Of a stretch of DNA of 64,000 nt, positions 1 to 11,777 are shown in pieces. The notes under the pieces were generated by a model that was given only the letters and a program-made list of their open reading frames with translations, was not told the origin of the DNA and did not search any database. Origin of the DNA: Aphidius gifuensis (lineage: Eukaryota > Arthropoda > Insecta > Hymenoptera > Braconidae). The position numbers and the translations under genes were made by a program. Position 1 is the stretch's first letter, and each line of letters opens with the position of its first letter. The stretch is from assembly GCF_014905175.1 (NCBI RefSeq), contig NC_057793.1, positions 682,001-746,000 of the forward strand, read 5' to 3'.

Positions 1-1137
1 CGCTAAAAAAGAGATAGACATATTTTATATATACATCTTGTGTTTGGCTTCTTTTATACCTCTCAATTTTTTTTCTCTCTTTTACGATATACACGTCCCA
101 CAAACGATTTCTCCTTTTTTTTATTTTATATTTATTTATTTATTTTTTGCCAACAGAATGCTGAACGTCAACGAATAAGGGACGACCTTTTATTTAAAAA
201 AAATTCAACGATAAAATATTGAATAAATGGCCGTTCATTACAGTGTTTATAAAATATATATAACAATATTTATATGTAGAAACAGAATGTATACTTGGAT
301 GTAAAATATATTTGTATCTCCTTTTATGTCATTGCAAACTTTTATTGTGTCTGTCATAAATCTGGATAAACTACTTTTCAACCCTCATGTGTATGTCCGG
401 TTTGTGGATCAATTTTTTTTTAAATAAATATACCAATTGTCTATATCTCGGTGGATTTATATGAAGTAGAGATTTTTTTTTGTTCACCTATTTTTTTGTT
501 CGACTGATATCAGTTAAATGACGATTTACCGGCGTCTGACATGTTGCAATAAACAAATAAACATATCATTTTTTGTTGTCAATTTTTTACTCTTTCAGGT
601 TGTTGTTTAATTTTTATTTTGAAAAAAATTATTTTACTTGTTTTTTACTTTATGATAAATTATGGAAAAATATAATTTTTTTATTATTGCTGGTTAAAGA
701 GTTTTATTTTCTTTTTATCAGATTGTTTTTTTTTTTTTTTTTTTTTTATAATTGCTTATGATTTTATGAATTTTAATAATAAAAAAAAATTTATTGAGAG
801 TGAATTTTAGAAATTTAAAATCATGGGCAATTATAATTGCATTTATTTAGTAAAAGTAGAACAAAGATTGTAAGTGATTCAGAAAATGATGATTTGTGGG
901 GTGAATCGAAATTCATAAGCGTAACGATATGCACTTTCTATCTCGTTACACACTGTCTATATATTATCTTTATTATAGTTGGTTTTATAAATCGTTTTTC
1001 TTTTATTTGTAGAAATAATATTTGATTGATGGAATCATAAATTTATTGATTTAAATATTTTTTTGTTTTTATTTTGCTGTCAGTTATGTTAATTATTAAA
1101 TTATTTATTAAATAATTTATTAAACAACCTAAATATT

Positions 1138-1450
1138 TATTTATTTATTTATCCATAAAGTTTATCAACAGCAATATATTTTTAACAACTATATTTAATT
1201 TTTAATTTTTTAAATATTCATAATTATTTAAATGATAAATAACAATAAACATTTATTAAATAATTAAATTATTCATTTGTTTATACATTTATATATTTAT
1301 TTATTTATTAAATTGTTTATTTATTTATCCATAAAATTTGTTTATCGACACAAATATATTTTGACGACTTTATTTAATTTTTAATTTTCAAAATATAAAT
1401 ATTTGTAATTATTGTATCTTTAAATATTAAATAACAATAAATTGAAATTT
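1138..1450. repeat. Imperfect tandem duplication, period about 180-185 bp
   Basis: TTTATTTATCCATAAA-, ATATATTTT- and TTTAATTTTTAATTTT-containing stretches at about 1138-1230 recur at about 1319-1400, followed in both by TAAATAACAATAAA. Purely A/T-rich. Confidence 0.5.
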
Positions 1451-4400
1451 AAAATATTAATACTAACAGCTAATTATTATTCCTTAAAAATCTTTAACAA
1501 CTAATTATAATAATTATTTAAAAATAATTCTCTTAGATCTTTATAATAAAATAGAGGAATTCTCTTTGTTTTTGGATTTTTTTAAAATTTAAAAATCAAT
1601 TTTACAATAATTGTTAATTATGTCAATTTATATATTAATTTAAATTATTATTCAACTACAAGAAGAATAATATTGTCGAGAATAAATAGACCTATGGGTT
1701 GTTTTAATTTTTAAAATTTTAGATGTATACCAAAAATTTGAAAAGGGCGATGACAGATTGCTGATAAGACAAACATTGAACATGTATACACTGTTGACGA
1801 GTATAATCAAGCAGGTCTTGTTGATTAGCCCCGGTGATGTTTCACATATGTGCACTTTATACATGTGTTTATATGTATACCTGTATGTACATTAACATCA
1901 GTCATCGCGTGGCACTATCCGGAAGGTCGTAAAAAAAAAAAGAAAAAGGAAATAAAAATTCCAACTAACCATCAGTCTGGTACCTTTAGTTTATATTTTT
2001 TTTTTTTTTAATTTTATTTACTGCATTATTTAAAGACAGTACACACAAAGCCATTATCCATATATAGTCGTGGTAAAATTGACACATTATTGTTATAACA
2101 TATTTTTTTTTATTTTGTAGATCGTAATTTTAGATATGAAAAAAAAATAAAAAAAATAAAATTCATGTATAAAAGGGATTCTCATGGTTTTAAGGATTTC
2201 TTTTTTTTTTTTTTTTAAATTTAAGTATACTTAAAAATTGAATACAAATGATGCATTATTATAATTTCATTTTTAGGTGAGCCATTATTTTCATGACTTG
2301 ATTAATTTCAAAAAAAAAATTAAATTTTTTTAATTGTTGTGATAGTTTTATTTAGAGTAGTCTATTTGATTTTTTTTTTACTAAATAATATCAACAGTAG
2401 ATTAAAATTTTTATGAGAAAAAAAATAAAGAGTCTTTTATTTTGATAATAAAATTTTTTTATTTTATATACTAGAAGGTAAAAAAAGGAAACTTAATGAG
2501 GATCTACAGAAAGGAAGTTGCAGGCTATGAGAGTTTAAATATTTAAGTTAAAAATAAAAATTTTATTTGAATTAAAAATAGTCAGTTTTTTGTGTTACTT
2601 GTCTCGGGATATTAATTTTTTTTTTTTTTTTTACTCAAGGCTTATGCATCTAGAGAAAAATAAATAAATAAAAAAAAAGCAAAAATCAACGCATCAGTTT
2701 TAGGGTTAAAAAAAAAAATAATAATGACACACAAAAATACGTGAGATGTCATGTTTGAGAAGTCGTAGAAAATAACATGACATTTTATGTGTGTATGTGA
2801 TTTTTTTTTTTTTGGAGATTCAAGTTTTGCCATTTATATAAAAATTTTTTTTTTTCTATAAAAACCCGAAAGCGAGGTCGCAGGAAATTATTTTATGGTT
2901 TCAGGTCGACCTTCCTCCATCAGTGTGAACCTTTTTTATTTATTTTTTTTTCTCATGATCAGGTGATTCATAAATATCCAAGATATTTAAAGATTTTTTT
3001 CAAGATGAATTTTTTTAAAAAAAAACAAAATTATATGCAAATTTAATTATAGAATTTTTTTTTTTTTTTGTTTGATGTTTTTTTGTAAATATTTATCTTT
3101 ATTGGTTTAATTATTTTTAGATATTTTTTTGGCTATTGTAAAATCATGCTGGGAAAATTTTAAAGTAATTAAATTAGCAATTTATAATGTAGATTATTTT
3201 TTAAATGAAAATTATCAAATAAATTTTTTGGCTCATGAAAAAGCTCAGTTATCTTTAGAGAGCTTTTTTTATTTTGATATTTAAAAATAAATTAATAAAA
3301 TAAATTCTAATTAATTTAAAATTACAGTAACTAAACAATTGTATCAAAAAAAAATCTTCAAAATATTTTTAAATATCTGTTACTAGTTTAAATTGAAAAA
3401 AAAAACAGAATAAATTGTTACGATTTCTCCTTCGTGAAGGCATTCGAAATAAAAAAAATTTCAAAAAGCATTATATACTTACGTGTATCAAATAAATTTT
3501 CTTTTTTATCAAATAAATTTTTTTCTAATTTTAATAAAATCTCAAAGCTCCTATAATCAGATAAGCTTCAGAAAAAAAAAACAATCAATCCATCTTTTGT
3601 CGACAAATTGTCGTCGGGTGATGAAATTTTGCAGAAAAATAATAAAAAAAAAAAAAAATTGAATAATCTAAAAATGAGTAACAAAATGAAAATAAAAAAA
3701 AAAAGAAAATGAGTGAAAGAAGTTTGCAAGCGTTATTATAAGCATGAGAGAATGAAAGAAGAGTGCTGAGAATGATAATGAAGAGATTGCTGCGATAATA
3801 GTTGCCGCGTCTTCTTTTTCACGTTGTTGTCTGGTCGTGCGTTCACGCTTGTATACATGCAATATATATACATTTTTTTAATTTTATTTTGCTCAAGAGG
3901 GCTTAGTCTTTTTTGAACTTTTCATGCAACACAGCAAAGACCCCCCGTGTCGTTAACGGAATCAAAGAACCTTCCAGGGGTTCGTCGATGTTCCGCTTCC
4001 GTCACACGTTTTTGACTGCAAAAAAAATACAAAAAAAATTTAAAAAAAAAAAACAAATACCAAATTTCATATACAATGCACAGACAAATTTGTAATTTAT
4101 AAAAACCAAGTAGTGCATATTTAAAATTCAAATAAACACTAAAATTTACTGTCACGTTTAAACTTTCTATTTCTATTTTAATTTAGCTGAAAGAATCTCA
4201 GCTGATTTTTATCAATTAAACAACAGCTAATCCATTTTAAATATATTTTTTTTGAATTTACAAATATCTCCATTTGTAACTAATAAATAATCAAAATAAT
4301 TTAATAATAATATCAATAAAAAATCAGGCAATTTTAACAAATACATTTTCATTTTTTTCCATCAACAATTTATGTAGAAATTTTTCATTTCTGATTTATA

Positions 4401-5016
4401 AAAATGATAAGAAAATAATAAAAAAAAATTTAAAAAAATTCTATATAATACAATTTTATAAATCTGCATAATTCAATTGAAGATTTTTTTTTTTTCATAT
4501 AAAAATATAATTTTTATAAATCAAAATAAAAAAATAAAAAAATATTTTAAACTGTATTCATTTTATTTTGTGGATATTTATTATAAATAATGCATATAAA
4601 TATTAAAAAAATAATAACAATAAAAAGATTGGCTGTGAGAAAAAAATATAAAAAAATAAAAAAATTTAAAGAAGGCGGAGGATAAGGCGGAGGTAAACGA
4701 ATAAGAGGCTGAACTGGAGAAAAATGTTGCTTGTGTATATAGTATTTGTGTTCTTAATTGACAGGCCATGCTTGGGTCCATGGCTTAGTGGCAGGACCTC
4801 GTTAGTAAAACTGTCTCTCTGTCTTGCAATTTTACTTGGACGGTAGTCAGAATACCATCTGTATATAACAACACATATATATATAACTTTGAGCTATCTT
4901 TTATTTAGTTGCGTTTTTTTTTTCTTCTCATTTTGTTTCTCATATATTTTTTATTTTTTTATCTTTGATTTCTCTTATTCCAATCGCAGAAACGTCTTTA
5001 AATTAGTTCGGACACA

Positions 5017-5029
5017 TTATCGACGATAA
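5017..5029. promoter_or_regulatory. Palindromic pair of GATA sites TTATCG-a-CGATAA
   Basis: Two inverted GATA-factor core sites form a perfect 13-base palindrome in a slightly G+C-richer patch. It could be a chance match. Confidence 0.2.
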
Positions 5030-6023
5030 CGCATGCACTCTGCTACTGATCTTCTGTCTTGTTTCTTAAATTTTTTCCTTTTTTTTTTCGTCGTTAATAT
5101 TGTCAACTCTTTTCTAGTAAATTTATAAACACTTGTAAATTAATCATGGATTTAAATCAATCTGCAAATTATAATAATATATTGTAAATTAATTTTACAA
5201 ATTAATAATTTAATTTTTAAAGGATAATTATATTTTTTTTTAAATATAACTGTTATTTAGTTTTTTAAATTTAAAATTTATGTATTTTTAAATAATAATT
5301 ACTCATTTACAAGAACAAAAAAATAAAAATTTCTTTTTTTTTTTTTGATCTAGTTGGAGATATAATTCTTTTTTTTTTTGTCAAATTATATTTAAATTTC
5401 GTTAAAAATTGCTTTAAAATAATGTAGATTAATAAAACAATAAAATTATGATAAGAAAAATTTAAAAAATTTTAAATTACATTTTTTTTCTAAAATTAAA
5501 TTACAAATAATTTGTTGAAATTTAAATTTTTATCAAAATAAAAATTACAAAATAAAATAATTAAATCTGACAATATATAATTTCTATTAATTTGATAAAA
5601 TAATATTCGTAAAATATTTTACAATAAATTCTAAATTAAAAATAAATTAAAAAAAAAAACAATAATAATATTAAATTGCAAATAATTTGTCAAATTTTAA
5701 ATACGAGCATATTAAAATGTAGTGATTGTTTGACTTCTGTAATTTTTTTTTTTTTCGACTATATATTTGTAAAACCAGATAAATATTATTTAAATTATTC
5801 TTTATTTAAATTGCCATTAATCTAATTAATACTGAAAATAAAATAAATAAAAATTACAAAATATTAATGTAAAAAAAAAATTAAATTCATAGACATTGAA
5901 AAATAATAGTGATAAATTAAAAAAAATCATGTAATCAAAAATATTAATGTTGAAAAATTAAAAAAAAAATAATATTAAGTAATAAATTAATTTTTAATTC
6001 TAGGCTATTTTTTGTAATCAATA

Positions 6024-6380
6024 GATCATCGAGTGAGCCGATGGTTAAGTCGGCAAGAGCCCTGCCTACAGTGCTTGTGGTCTCGAGTTTAAAACCTATC
6101 AAGGACTGGTATATTTTTCGATGTGGCATATTACCAAAGAAAATTGGTTATTGTTGGTTATATTGTTGGTTATATTGTTTGTTATATTGTTGGTGTTTGG
6201 GGCAAATATAATCTAGCATAGACCACGTGAACAACGCACTTGGTCTATGCCAGGAAATATTTGCCTCAAATTTCTGATACCCGTTTTTATTTTTTTTGAA
6301 AAAAAGATAATGTTACACACTTACACATATAATTCTATCTATCTCTCTCTCATAATTATCGATGACAACTGTCCTTTTTA
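6024..6380 (+). repeat. tRNA-derived SINE, copy A
   Basis: The head (about 6030-6105) reads GAGCCGATGGTTAAGTCGGC and has the layout of a tRNA-Ser/Leu gene: an A-box-like TGGTTAAGTCGG and a decayed B box (about TCTCGAGTTTAAAACC). Four imperfect 12-base repeats of GTTGGTTATATT follow (about 6144-6194). Next is a long hairpin (6192-6273), with GGCAAATAT pairing AATATTTGCC and GCATAGACCA pairing TGGTCTATGC. The tail ends TATCGATGACAACTGT. Two other copies lie near 31 and 31.7 kb in reverse orientation, showing this is a mobile family. Confidence 0.75.
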
Positions 6381-6800
6381 TATAAGGATTATTTTCCCAT
6401 AAAATTAATGTTTAATTAGTTTTTTAAAAAAAATTATTATCCAAGTAAAAAAAAATGTTTTTTATTTATTTGATAAACATTCAAAAAATTATTATAATTT
6501 GTCTAACAATAACAATAAAATAAATTCTAATTAACTAATAAAATGATAAATAAAAAAAAAAATAATCATATATTAATTTCGTTGAATTTCGTAGAACATT
6601 AAATTTCATATCTTCCATACAGCCAAAACAAAGGTTTCAAAAAGATCATTTGAATTTGTATATATATAGTAACTGATGATCTTCATGTCCATATGCAAGA
6701 AACAATCTGCCACTTTTTGTAAAGCGCTACATAATAGTGACAAAGTATATTAATTTCGGCAAAGACCAAAGTGTTTATATCCATTCAAGTATACGTGTCG

Positions 6801-6842
6801 GAATGCAATAATGTACTACTGCCATGGCAAGTATTGCATTTC
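6801..6842. repeat. Short inverted repeat around TGCCATGGCA
   Basis: AATGCAATA and TATTGCATT flank a centre containing the perfect palindrome TGCCATGGCA (6820-6829). It sits in a G+C-richer patch (about 6600-6960). It could be a transcription factor target or a small hairpin RNA; it matches no microRNA I recognise. Confidence 0.45.
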
Positions 6843-8756
6843 ACAGCAACAACTTTTCTTATGCTTGTTGATCATTGCTTAACTTTGTGAGTACCGTAAT
6901 TGCAATATAACAAATTCAACACCTGCACATATATCCAGTGTCCTTAACCAACTGATCAACACTCATCATCTGCCAAATATACAAAATAAAAAAAAACCAA
7001 AAGAAATATAAAGTTAAAAATTAATGACCATGTTTTAATTGCTTAATTTTAAAATGTACGTGCGTGTGATATTTAACTTTTTCCTTTTTATTATTTATAA
7101 TTTAATTTTTTTTAACATTTTACTTATTCATCGTCATCATTATTATTATATTTTTTTTTCAAGTTCCCAGGTGAATAATTGTTGAGTGGTAAATACCATT
7201 CTTAACTGCGAGGAATTTGTGGTAACCGGGGTTATGATAATTCGTGTTTGATGCAGAATATTGTGGCAAATATATATGAGACATAAAATGTTCTCATATA
7301 ACTTATTTTTAAAATGGTCAATATATTATAATTTGTCTTTAAAACATAAGTCGTTTTAAAAATAAAAAATTTATTCAATCTTCAGAAAGACCCCCCAATG
7401 TTTTTGGGTGACGCGTTCACTGCGGGTCCTGAGAAAGCATTGTTTTTTATCTATAATCCAATGTAAATTATACTAATTTTAAACATACAATATTTATTGA
7501 TTATTTATTGTTATTATTTTAATTTTAAATAGACCTACCAGAAGTGGAAATAGTATTTGGTTTTTTTTCTGTGAGAGAGAGTTATTGTGAATTTTAATTA
7601 TTTCATACTTCTGTATGACAAATTGTTTGTATTTTTTTGTTGATGATTAATGATGATATTTAAAAGTCGTTAAAAAATATATGTATATGTGTTTGTGTAT
7701 TTTGTTTTTATAGTAGAAATTTAATTGCACGTTGTTAGTTGTTGATTTGGAGAGATTGTATCCGTAAAATAATTTTCTTTCTCATGTCTGACCAATGATT
7801 GATTTGTTCTACAACTAACTGTTTGTATGTTCAATGAATCATCATCATTAGCTACTTTATTATGCCATTCGATAAAATATTCAACGACAGTTTTTAAATA
7901 TATTCATAGAATTTATTTTATATCAATATCAAAACTAGCAACTGTGATTTGTTTTTTTATTTATTTTATTTGCTAATAATAAACATGAGGTATGAATTTA
8001 AATTATTTTAAATTTTTTTGGTTCTTTTGATATGCTGTCAAGTATCAATAGAAAATATATATGAATGTATGTGTGAATTAAAATTAATTAAATGTTATGA
8101 TTTCGAATGAACCGAATTTTTTGAAAATCTAAAAATATTAGACAATTGTTAACCTTGAATGAAAAATGAAAAAACAAATTAATTATTTCGAAATAAAAAA
8201 CAAATTGAAATGATAATAATATTGTTCAATGACTTGGAATAAATATACCTACTTGTAATATTAAAATTTACTGGAATTATTTTTTTTTTTTTACAAGTTT
8301 AAAATCTATTTCGTAAAAAAATTCCAGATTGTATTTTAATGAAGGGAAAAAATATCAGTAAAATGTAGACCTTGATAGAAAAATAAAAAATCAAACGAAA
8401 ATTATCGGCTTGAAAAATATTTAAATGATATTATTTTATGTTTTGGAATGTACATACTTGCAAAAATAAAATCACTTATCTTTGGTAATAAAAAAAATAC
8501 CTCTGATAAAGTGTAATTGCCACCTTGATAGTCGCTTCACAGTGTGATTCCTCTTTATATAAGTATTGTCTTGGTGGTGATTAGCAACTGGAAAAAAATC
8601 GATTCGTTTGAAAAAAATTAAATTTGTAAACTTGATATATATTTAAGTATAAGATTATTCCAGACGACTAAATTCTCGAAGAAATTTTTAAGTTTATAAT
8701 TATATTTGTTTTCTTTTTAACATATTTTATTATGTGTTCTACAAAAATTGTTAAAC

Positions 8757-8980
8757 AGCACAATAATTTTCACTGAACCTAAAATTTTTATTGTATGTAT
8801 TATAATTTTTGTTTTAAATAAATTAATTTTTGTTAGTTGTAAAACAAATTTTATTAGTAGTTAAATAATTTTTATTGAACGACACCACAATTTTTACGGT
8901 CCAGCAATTTTTTTTGATATTCTAAAAATTATTGTAGCGCAGTGGAATAAATGTTGTTGTGCCCAGTAAATTTTCCATTT
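8757..8980. repeat. Possible MITE with GCACAA ends
   Basis: AGCACAATAATTTTCACTG on the left is roughly inverted in CAGTGGAATAAATGTTGTTG and TGCCC on the right. A similar end word, AGCACAACAATTTTTATTGG, occurs alone at about 9480. Mismatches are many, so the call is weak. Confidence 0.3.
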
Positions 8981-9628
8981 CTTTTATGCAAAACCGAACG
9001 TAATTCGGAAGGTTCGGGAATTTTCGATATGACTGCCATGACTGCCGAATTGCCAACAGCTGTCCAGTTAATAACTAATGTCAATTATAGTAGTGAAAAT
9101 TATTTATAAAAAAATCTAATTATTTCAATAACAATTAATTATAAAAAAAAGTTAATAAATTTAGTAGAAAAAAATTAGAGTAACGTTTAGAAAGTGAATC
9201 ACAAAACCAAATAATATTGTCATGTAATTATAAATTCTAATTATTTGTGTAACGATCATAACCTCTATAACTTCTCGACATTTTTTTGTAGTGAAAAAAA
9301 ATACGTGATTAATAAATAACTGAATAAATAAATGTATGTCAATGAAAATATAATCACAAGAATTATATTCTATTACTCTCTCGTATATTATTACTATTAT
9401 TATTATTAATTAATAGCAACAATTATTGCTGGTAAAACAGTTTTTATTAAATTCCAATTTGGCAACTCTTCTGCTGTGCTAGCACAACAATTTTTATTGG
9501 AAACTTTTCTCCGTGATAGGTAATAAAATATTTTATCAGATCATATTGATATATTGTAAGATTAGATTAATAATTTAATACAAAGTTGGTTTTTTTTTTT
9601 TTTTAAAGTTTCGAGGTCTGGAGTCAAG

Positions 9629-9708
9629 ATGAAGGCAGCAGTGAGAGTCAATGTAATCACAAGCATTTTTTATTTATGCATGGATATATTTGTCATCAAT
9701 TTTGCATG
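9629..9708 (+). CDS. GH1 exon 1: signal peptide
   Basis: This exon encodes a short basic start (MKAAVRVNV) followed by a hydrophobic stretch ending NFA, with the Cys27 codon split by the intron. The donor is TG|GTATGA. It is too short to be picked out by length alone. It is supported by its in-frame join to the conserved KIPENFAIGAGVSAYQVEGAW block of exon 2 and by the expected signal peptide of insect GH1 enzymes. No clear TATA box was recognised upstream. Confidence 0.85.
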
Positions 9709-11656
9709 GTATGAACTTTATTTTATTTTTCAATGAGCAATGAAATTTACTACAAAATTTTGATTTAAACAATAATTTATGTTAGCGCAACGGATACAGG
9801 AATCAAAATTCCAGAAAATTTTGCAATTGGTGCTGGGGTTTCTGCTTATCAAGTTGAAGGAGCTTGGAATGTTGACGGTAAATATAATTGATAATATAAA
9901 ATATAAATGGAAATGTTTAAATATTCATTTATCATTTGAAAAAAAGTTTCTTGATGACGTAAAATTTTATATTTTTAGATAAAGGTGAAAGTAATTATGA
10001 CAGACGTTTTGCAAATAATACACAAAATGGAACTGTAGCATGTGATTTCTATCACAAATATAAAGAAGACATTCAAATTGCAAAAGATATTGGTGTAAGT
10101 AAATAATTATTATCGTACAAAATAAAAAATTATAAAAACTAACAATTGTTTTTTTTTTTTTTTGAATCAATATAACTATAGTTGAAACACTTCCGAATAT
10201 CATTGAGCTGGACACGAATTTTGCGGACTGGACGTCTTCACCATATTAGCAAAGCTGGAATACAGTTTTATCATAATGTTATTGATGAAATACGAGCAAA
10301 TGGAATGGAACCGATCGTAACAATTTATCACTGGGACCATCCTCTTTTCTTTGATCAATTTGACTCTTGGTTGGATGAACAAATGATCAATTTTTTTGCG
10401 GATTATGCAAGAGTCGTTTTTCAAAACTTTGGTCCAAAAGTAAAATTTTGGACAACAATTAATGAGCCAAATTTATATTGCTCTCGTATTTTAAGAAGTA
10501 GAGTCAATGGTGAGATTTAAAATTCATAAATTTAAACAAAAAAAAGATCAATTAAAATAAATATATTAATTGGGGGTTTTTGTTGTAGCTTCAGAAGAAA
10601 GAAAGTTTAGATGTGGATATACAATGTTAAAGGCACATGCAAAAGTTTACCACTTGTATGATGAAGAATTTCGAGCTTCTCAACATGGTAAAATTGGTAT
10701 TTCCAATGCTTGTCAACCTGCTATTCCTGCAGATTTGCAGAGTCGATCGTGTAGATTTACTGCGTTTGATGATGAATGTGGATGGGCATTGAATCCAATA
10801 TTTTCTGAGAAAGGAGATTGGCCTGAATCTATAAAATCACTTTATTATGGAAATAGGAAGTTGCCATCTTTTACACCTGAAGAAATTAAATACATCAGGC
10901 ATGAATTTTCATAGTTTAACATGAATAAAATTACTATGACAATTTATTTTTGAATATGTTATTATTATTTTTTTCTTTTATTGTTTTTAGAAATACTTCT
11001 GATTACTTGGGTCTCACCTACTATACAGCGGATTTATGTCAAAACGTACCAAATTACAACTGGAGAACAAATAGGAGTCTTCAAATGTCGAAATTCAAAA
11101 ACAGAACATGGGAGCAAGAAGATGGTTCATTTGTTTACGTGAGTATATACTTTGCCAAATCATTCGAAATGTATGTACTTTTTGAAATGTTTTTTTTTTT
11201 TTCATAGACTGCTCCAGAAGGATTGAGGTTACTTTTGAATACAATCAAAAAAGAGTACAATAATCCATTGGTGTATATTTTGGAAAATGGATGTCCAAAC
11301 AATCAGGGGTTAAATGATGTTAGAAAAATAAATTATTTGTATTCACATATGAAAGAAGCAATCTTGGCTCGAGAAGTTGATGGATGTAACGTTGAAAAAT
11401 ATATGGTTTGGAGTTTTCTGGATAGTTTTGAATGGCGAAATGGATTTAGGTGAGTTAATATTAATAACAATGCTCTATGATTTTCATTATGAATACATGT
11501 ATTAATTATTTATGTCATAGCAAAAAGTGGGGATTAGTCCAGGTAGATTTTAACAGCGCAAATCTCACAAGAACACCACGACTTTCAGCAAAGTGGTTGA
11601 AGAAAGTCATAACAGATCGTGAATTAATAGAATATCATGATGAAATGGAGCTTTGA
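9629..11656 (+). CDS. Secreted family 1 glycoside hydrolase (beta-glucosidase / myrosinase-like), 8 exons, complete
   Basis: Hydrolyses beta-linked glycosides with retention of configuration, if active; the substrate cannot be read from sequence. Joined exons: 9629-9708, 9786-9877, 9979-10094, 10182-10509, 10589-10898, 10991-11138, 11208-11449, 11521-11656. They give 483 residues, normal for single-domain GH1. Residues 1 to about 27 are a hydrophobic signal peptide, so the product should be secreted. GH1 landmarks in order: SAYQVEGAW (Gln49), RISLSWTRI, YHWD (His146, Trp147), TTINEPN (acid/base Glu191), GLTYYTA (Tyr320), YILENG (nucleophile Glu384), VWSFLDSFEW (Trp426, Glu433, Trp434). All introns are GT-AG except the fifth, which needs a GC donor. 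The loop after NEP lacks the usual APG stretch, and Thr318 replaces the usual Asn of the -1 subsite. The ATG at 9629 is chosen because it opens the signal peptide. Insect relatives include digestive beta-glucosidases and aphid myrosinase. Confidence 0.95.
10899..10990 (+). other. GC-AG intron in the GH1 gene
   Basis: The exon before it ends TACATCAG and is followed by GCATGA rather than GT. The intron ends TTGTTTTTAG. Joining AG to the next exon's A gives Arg309 and restores the conserved order EEIKYIR-NTSDYLGL, where GH1 proteins usually read about EEI-IKGTSDFLGL. No GT occurs between this point and the in-frame TAG at 10912-10914, so reading on would truncate the enzyme. A sequencing error or mutated donor is the alternative. 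Confidence 0.8.
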
Positions 11657-11750
11657 ATTATCAACTGGTATAATTCTCCGATGAATAACAAGTATAAAAT
11701 AATCTCAAGAAAAACTCAAAAAATATAGTTCATTGTTAAAAAAAAAAAAA

Positions 11751-11777
11751 AATAAAATTAACTTGATTTTCAATAAA
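11751..11777 (+). terminator. Polyadenylation signals of the GH1 gene
   Basis: Two AATAAA hexamers lie at 11751-11756 and 11772-11777, about 95 and 115 bases after the GH1 stop codon. In this AT-rich sequence the hexamer is common, so position rather than motif is the main support. Confidence 0.5.

Larger units (their letters stand above)
1..6023. other. AT-rich intergenic DNA, no gene recognised
   Basis: Long A and T tracts and (TTTA)n runs dominate. The only structure is the tandem duplication at 1.14-1.45 kb and small G+C-richer patches (about 2870-2930, 3770-3850, 3920-4010, 4670-5060). Open frames here are short and without recognisable domains. Confidence 0.7.
6381..9628. other. Intergenic DNA upstream of the GH1 gene
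   Basis: Holds G+C-richer patches at about 6600-6960 and 7380-7440, and a possible GCACAA-ended MITE at 8757-8980. The GH1 promoter should lie in the last few hundred bases, but no TATA box or initiator stands out. Confidence 0.6.

Noticed and set aside
3922..4155. Minus-strand frame containing VTEAEHRRTPGRFFDSVNDTGG
   Set aside because: Short G+C-richer patch of about 90 bases; the remainder is low-complexity Phe/Tyr. Not enough to call an exon.
5944..6129. Minus-strand 61-codon frame over the SINE head
   Set aside because: It is the antisense of the tRNA-like head, which recurs in two other SINE copies without the frame being kept.
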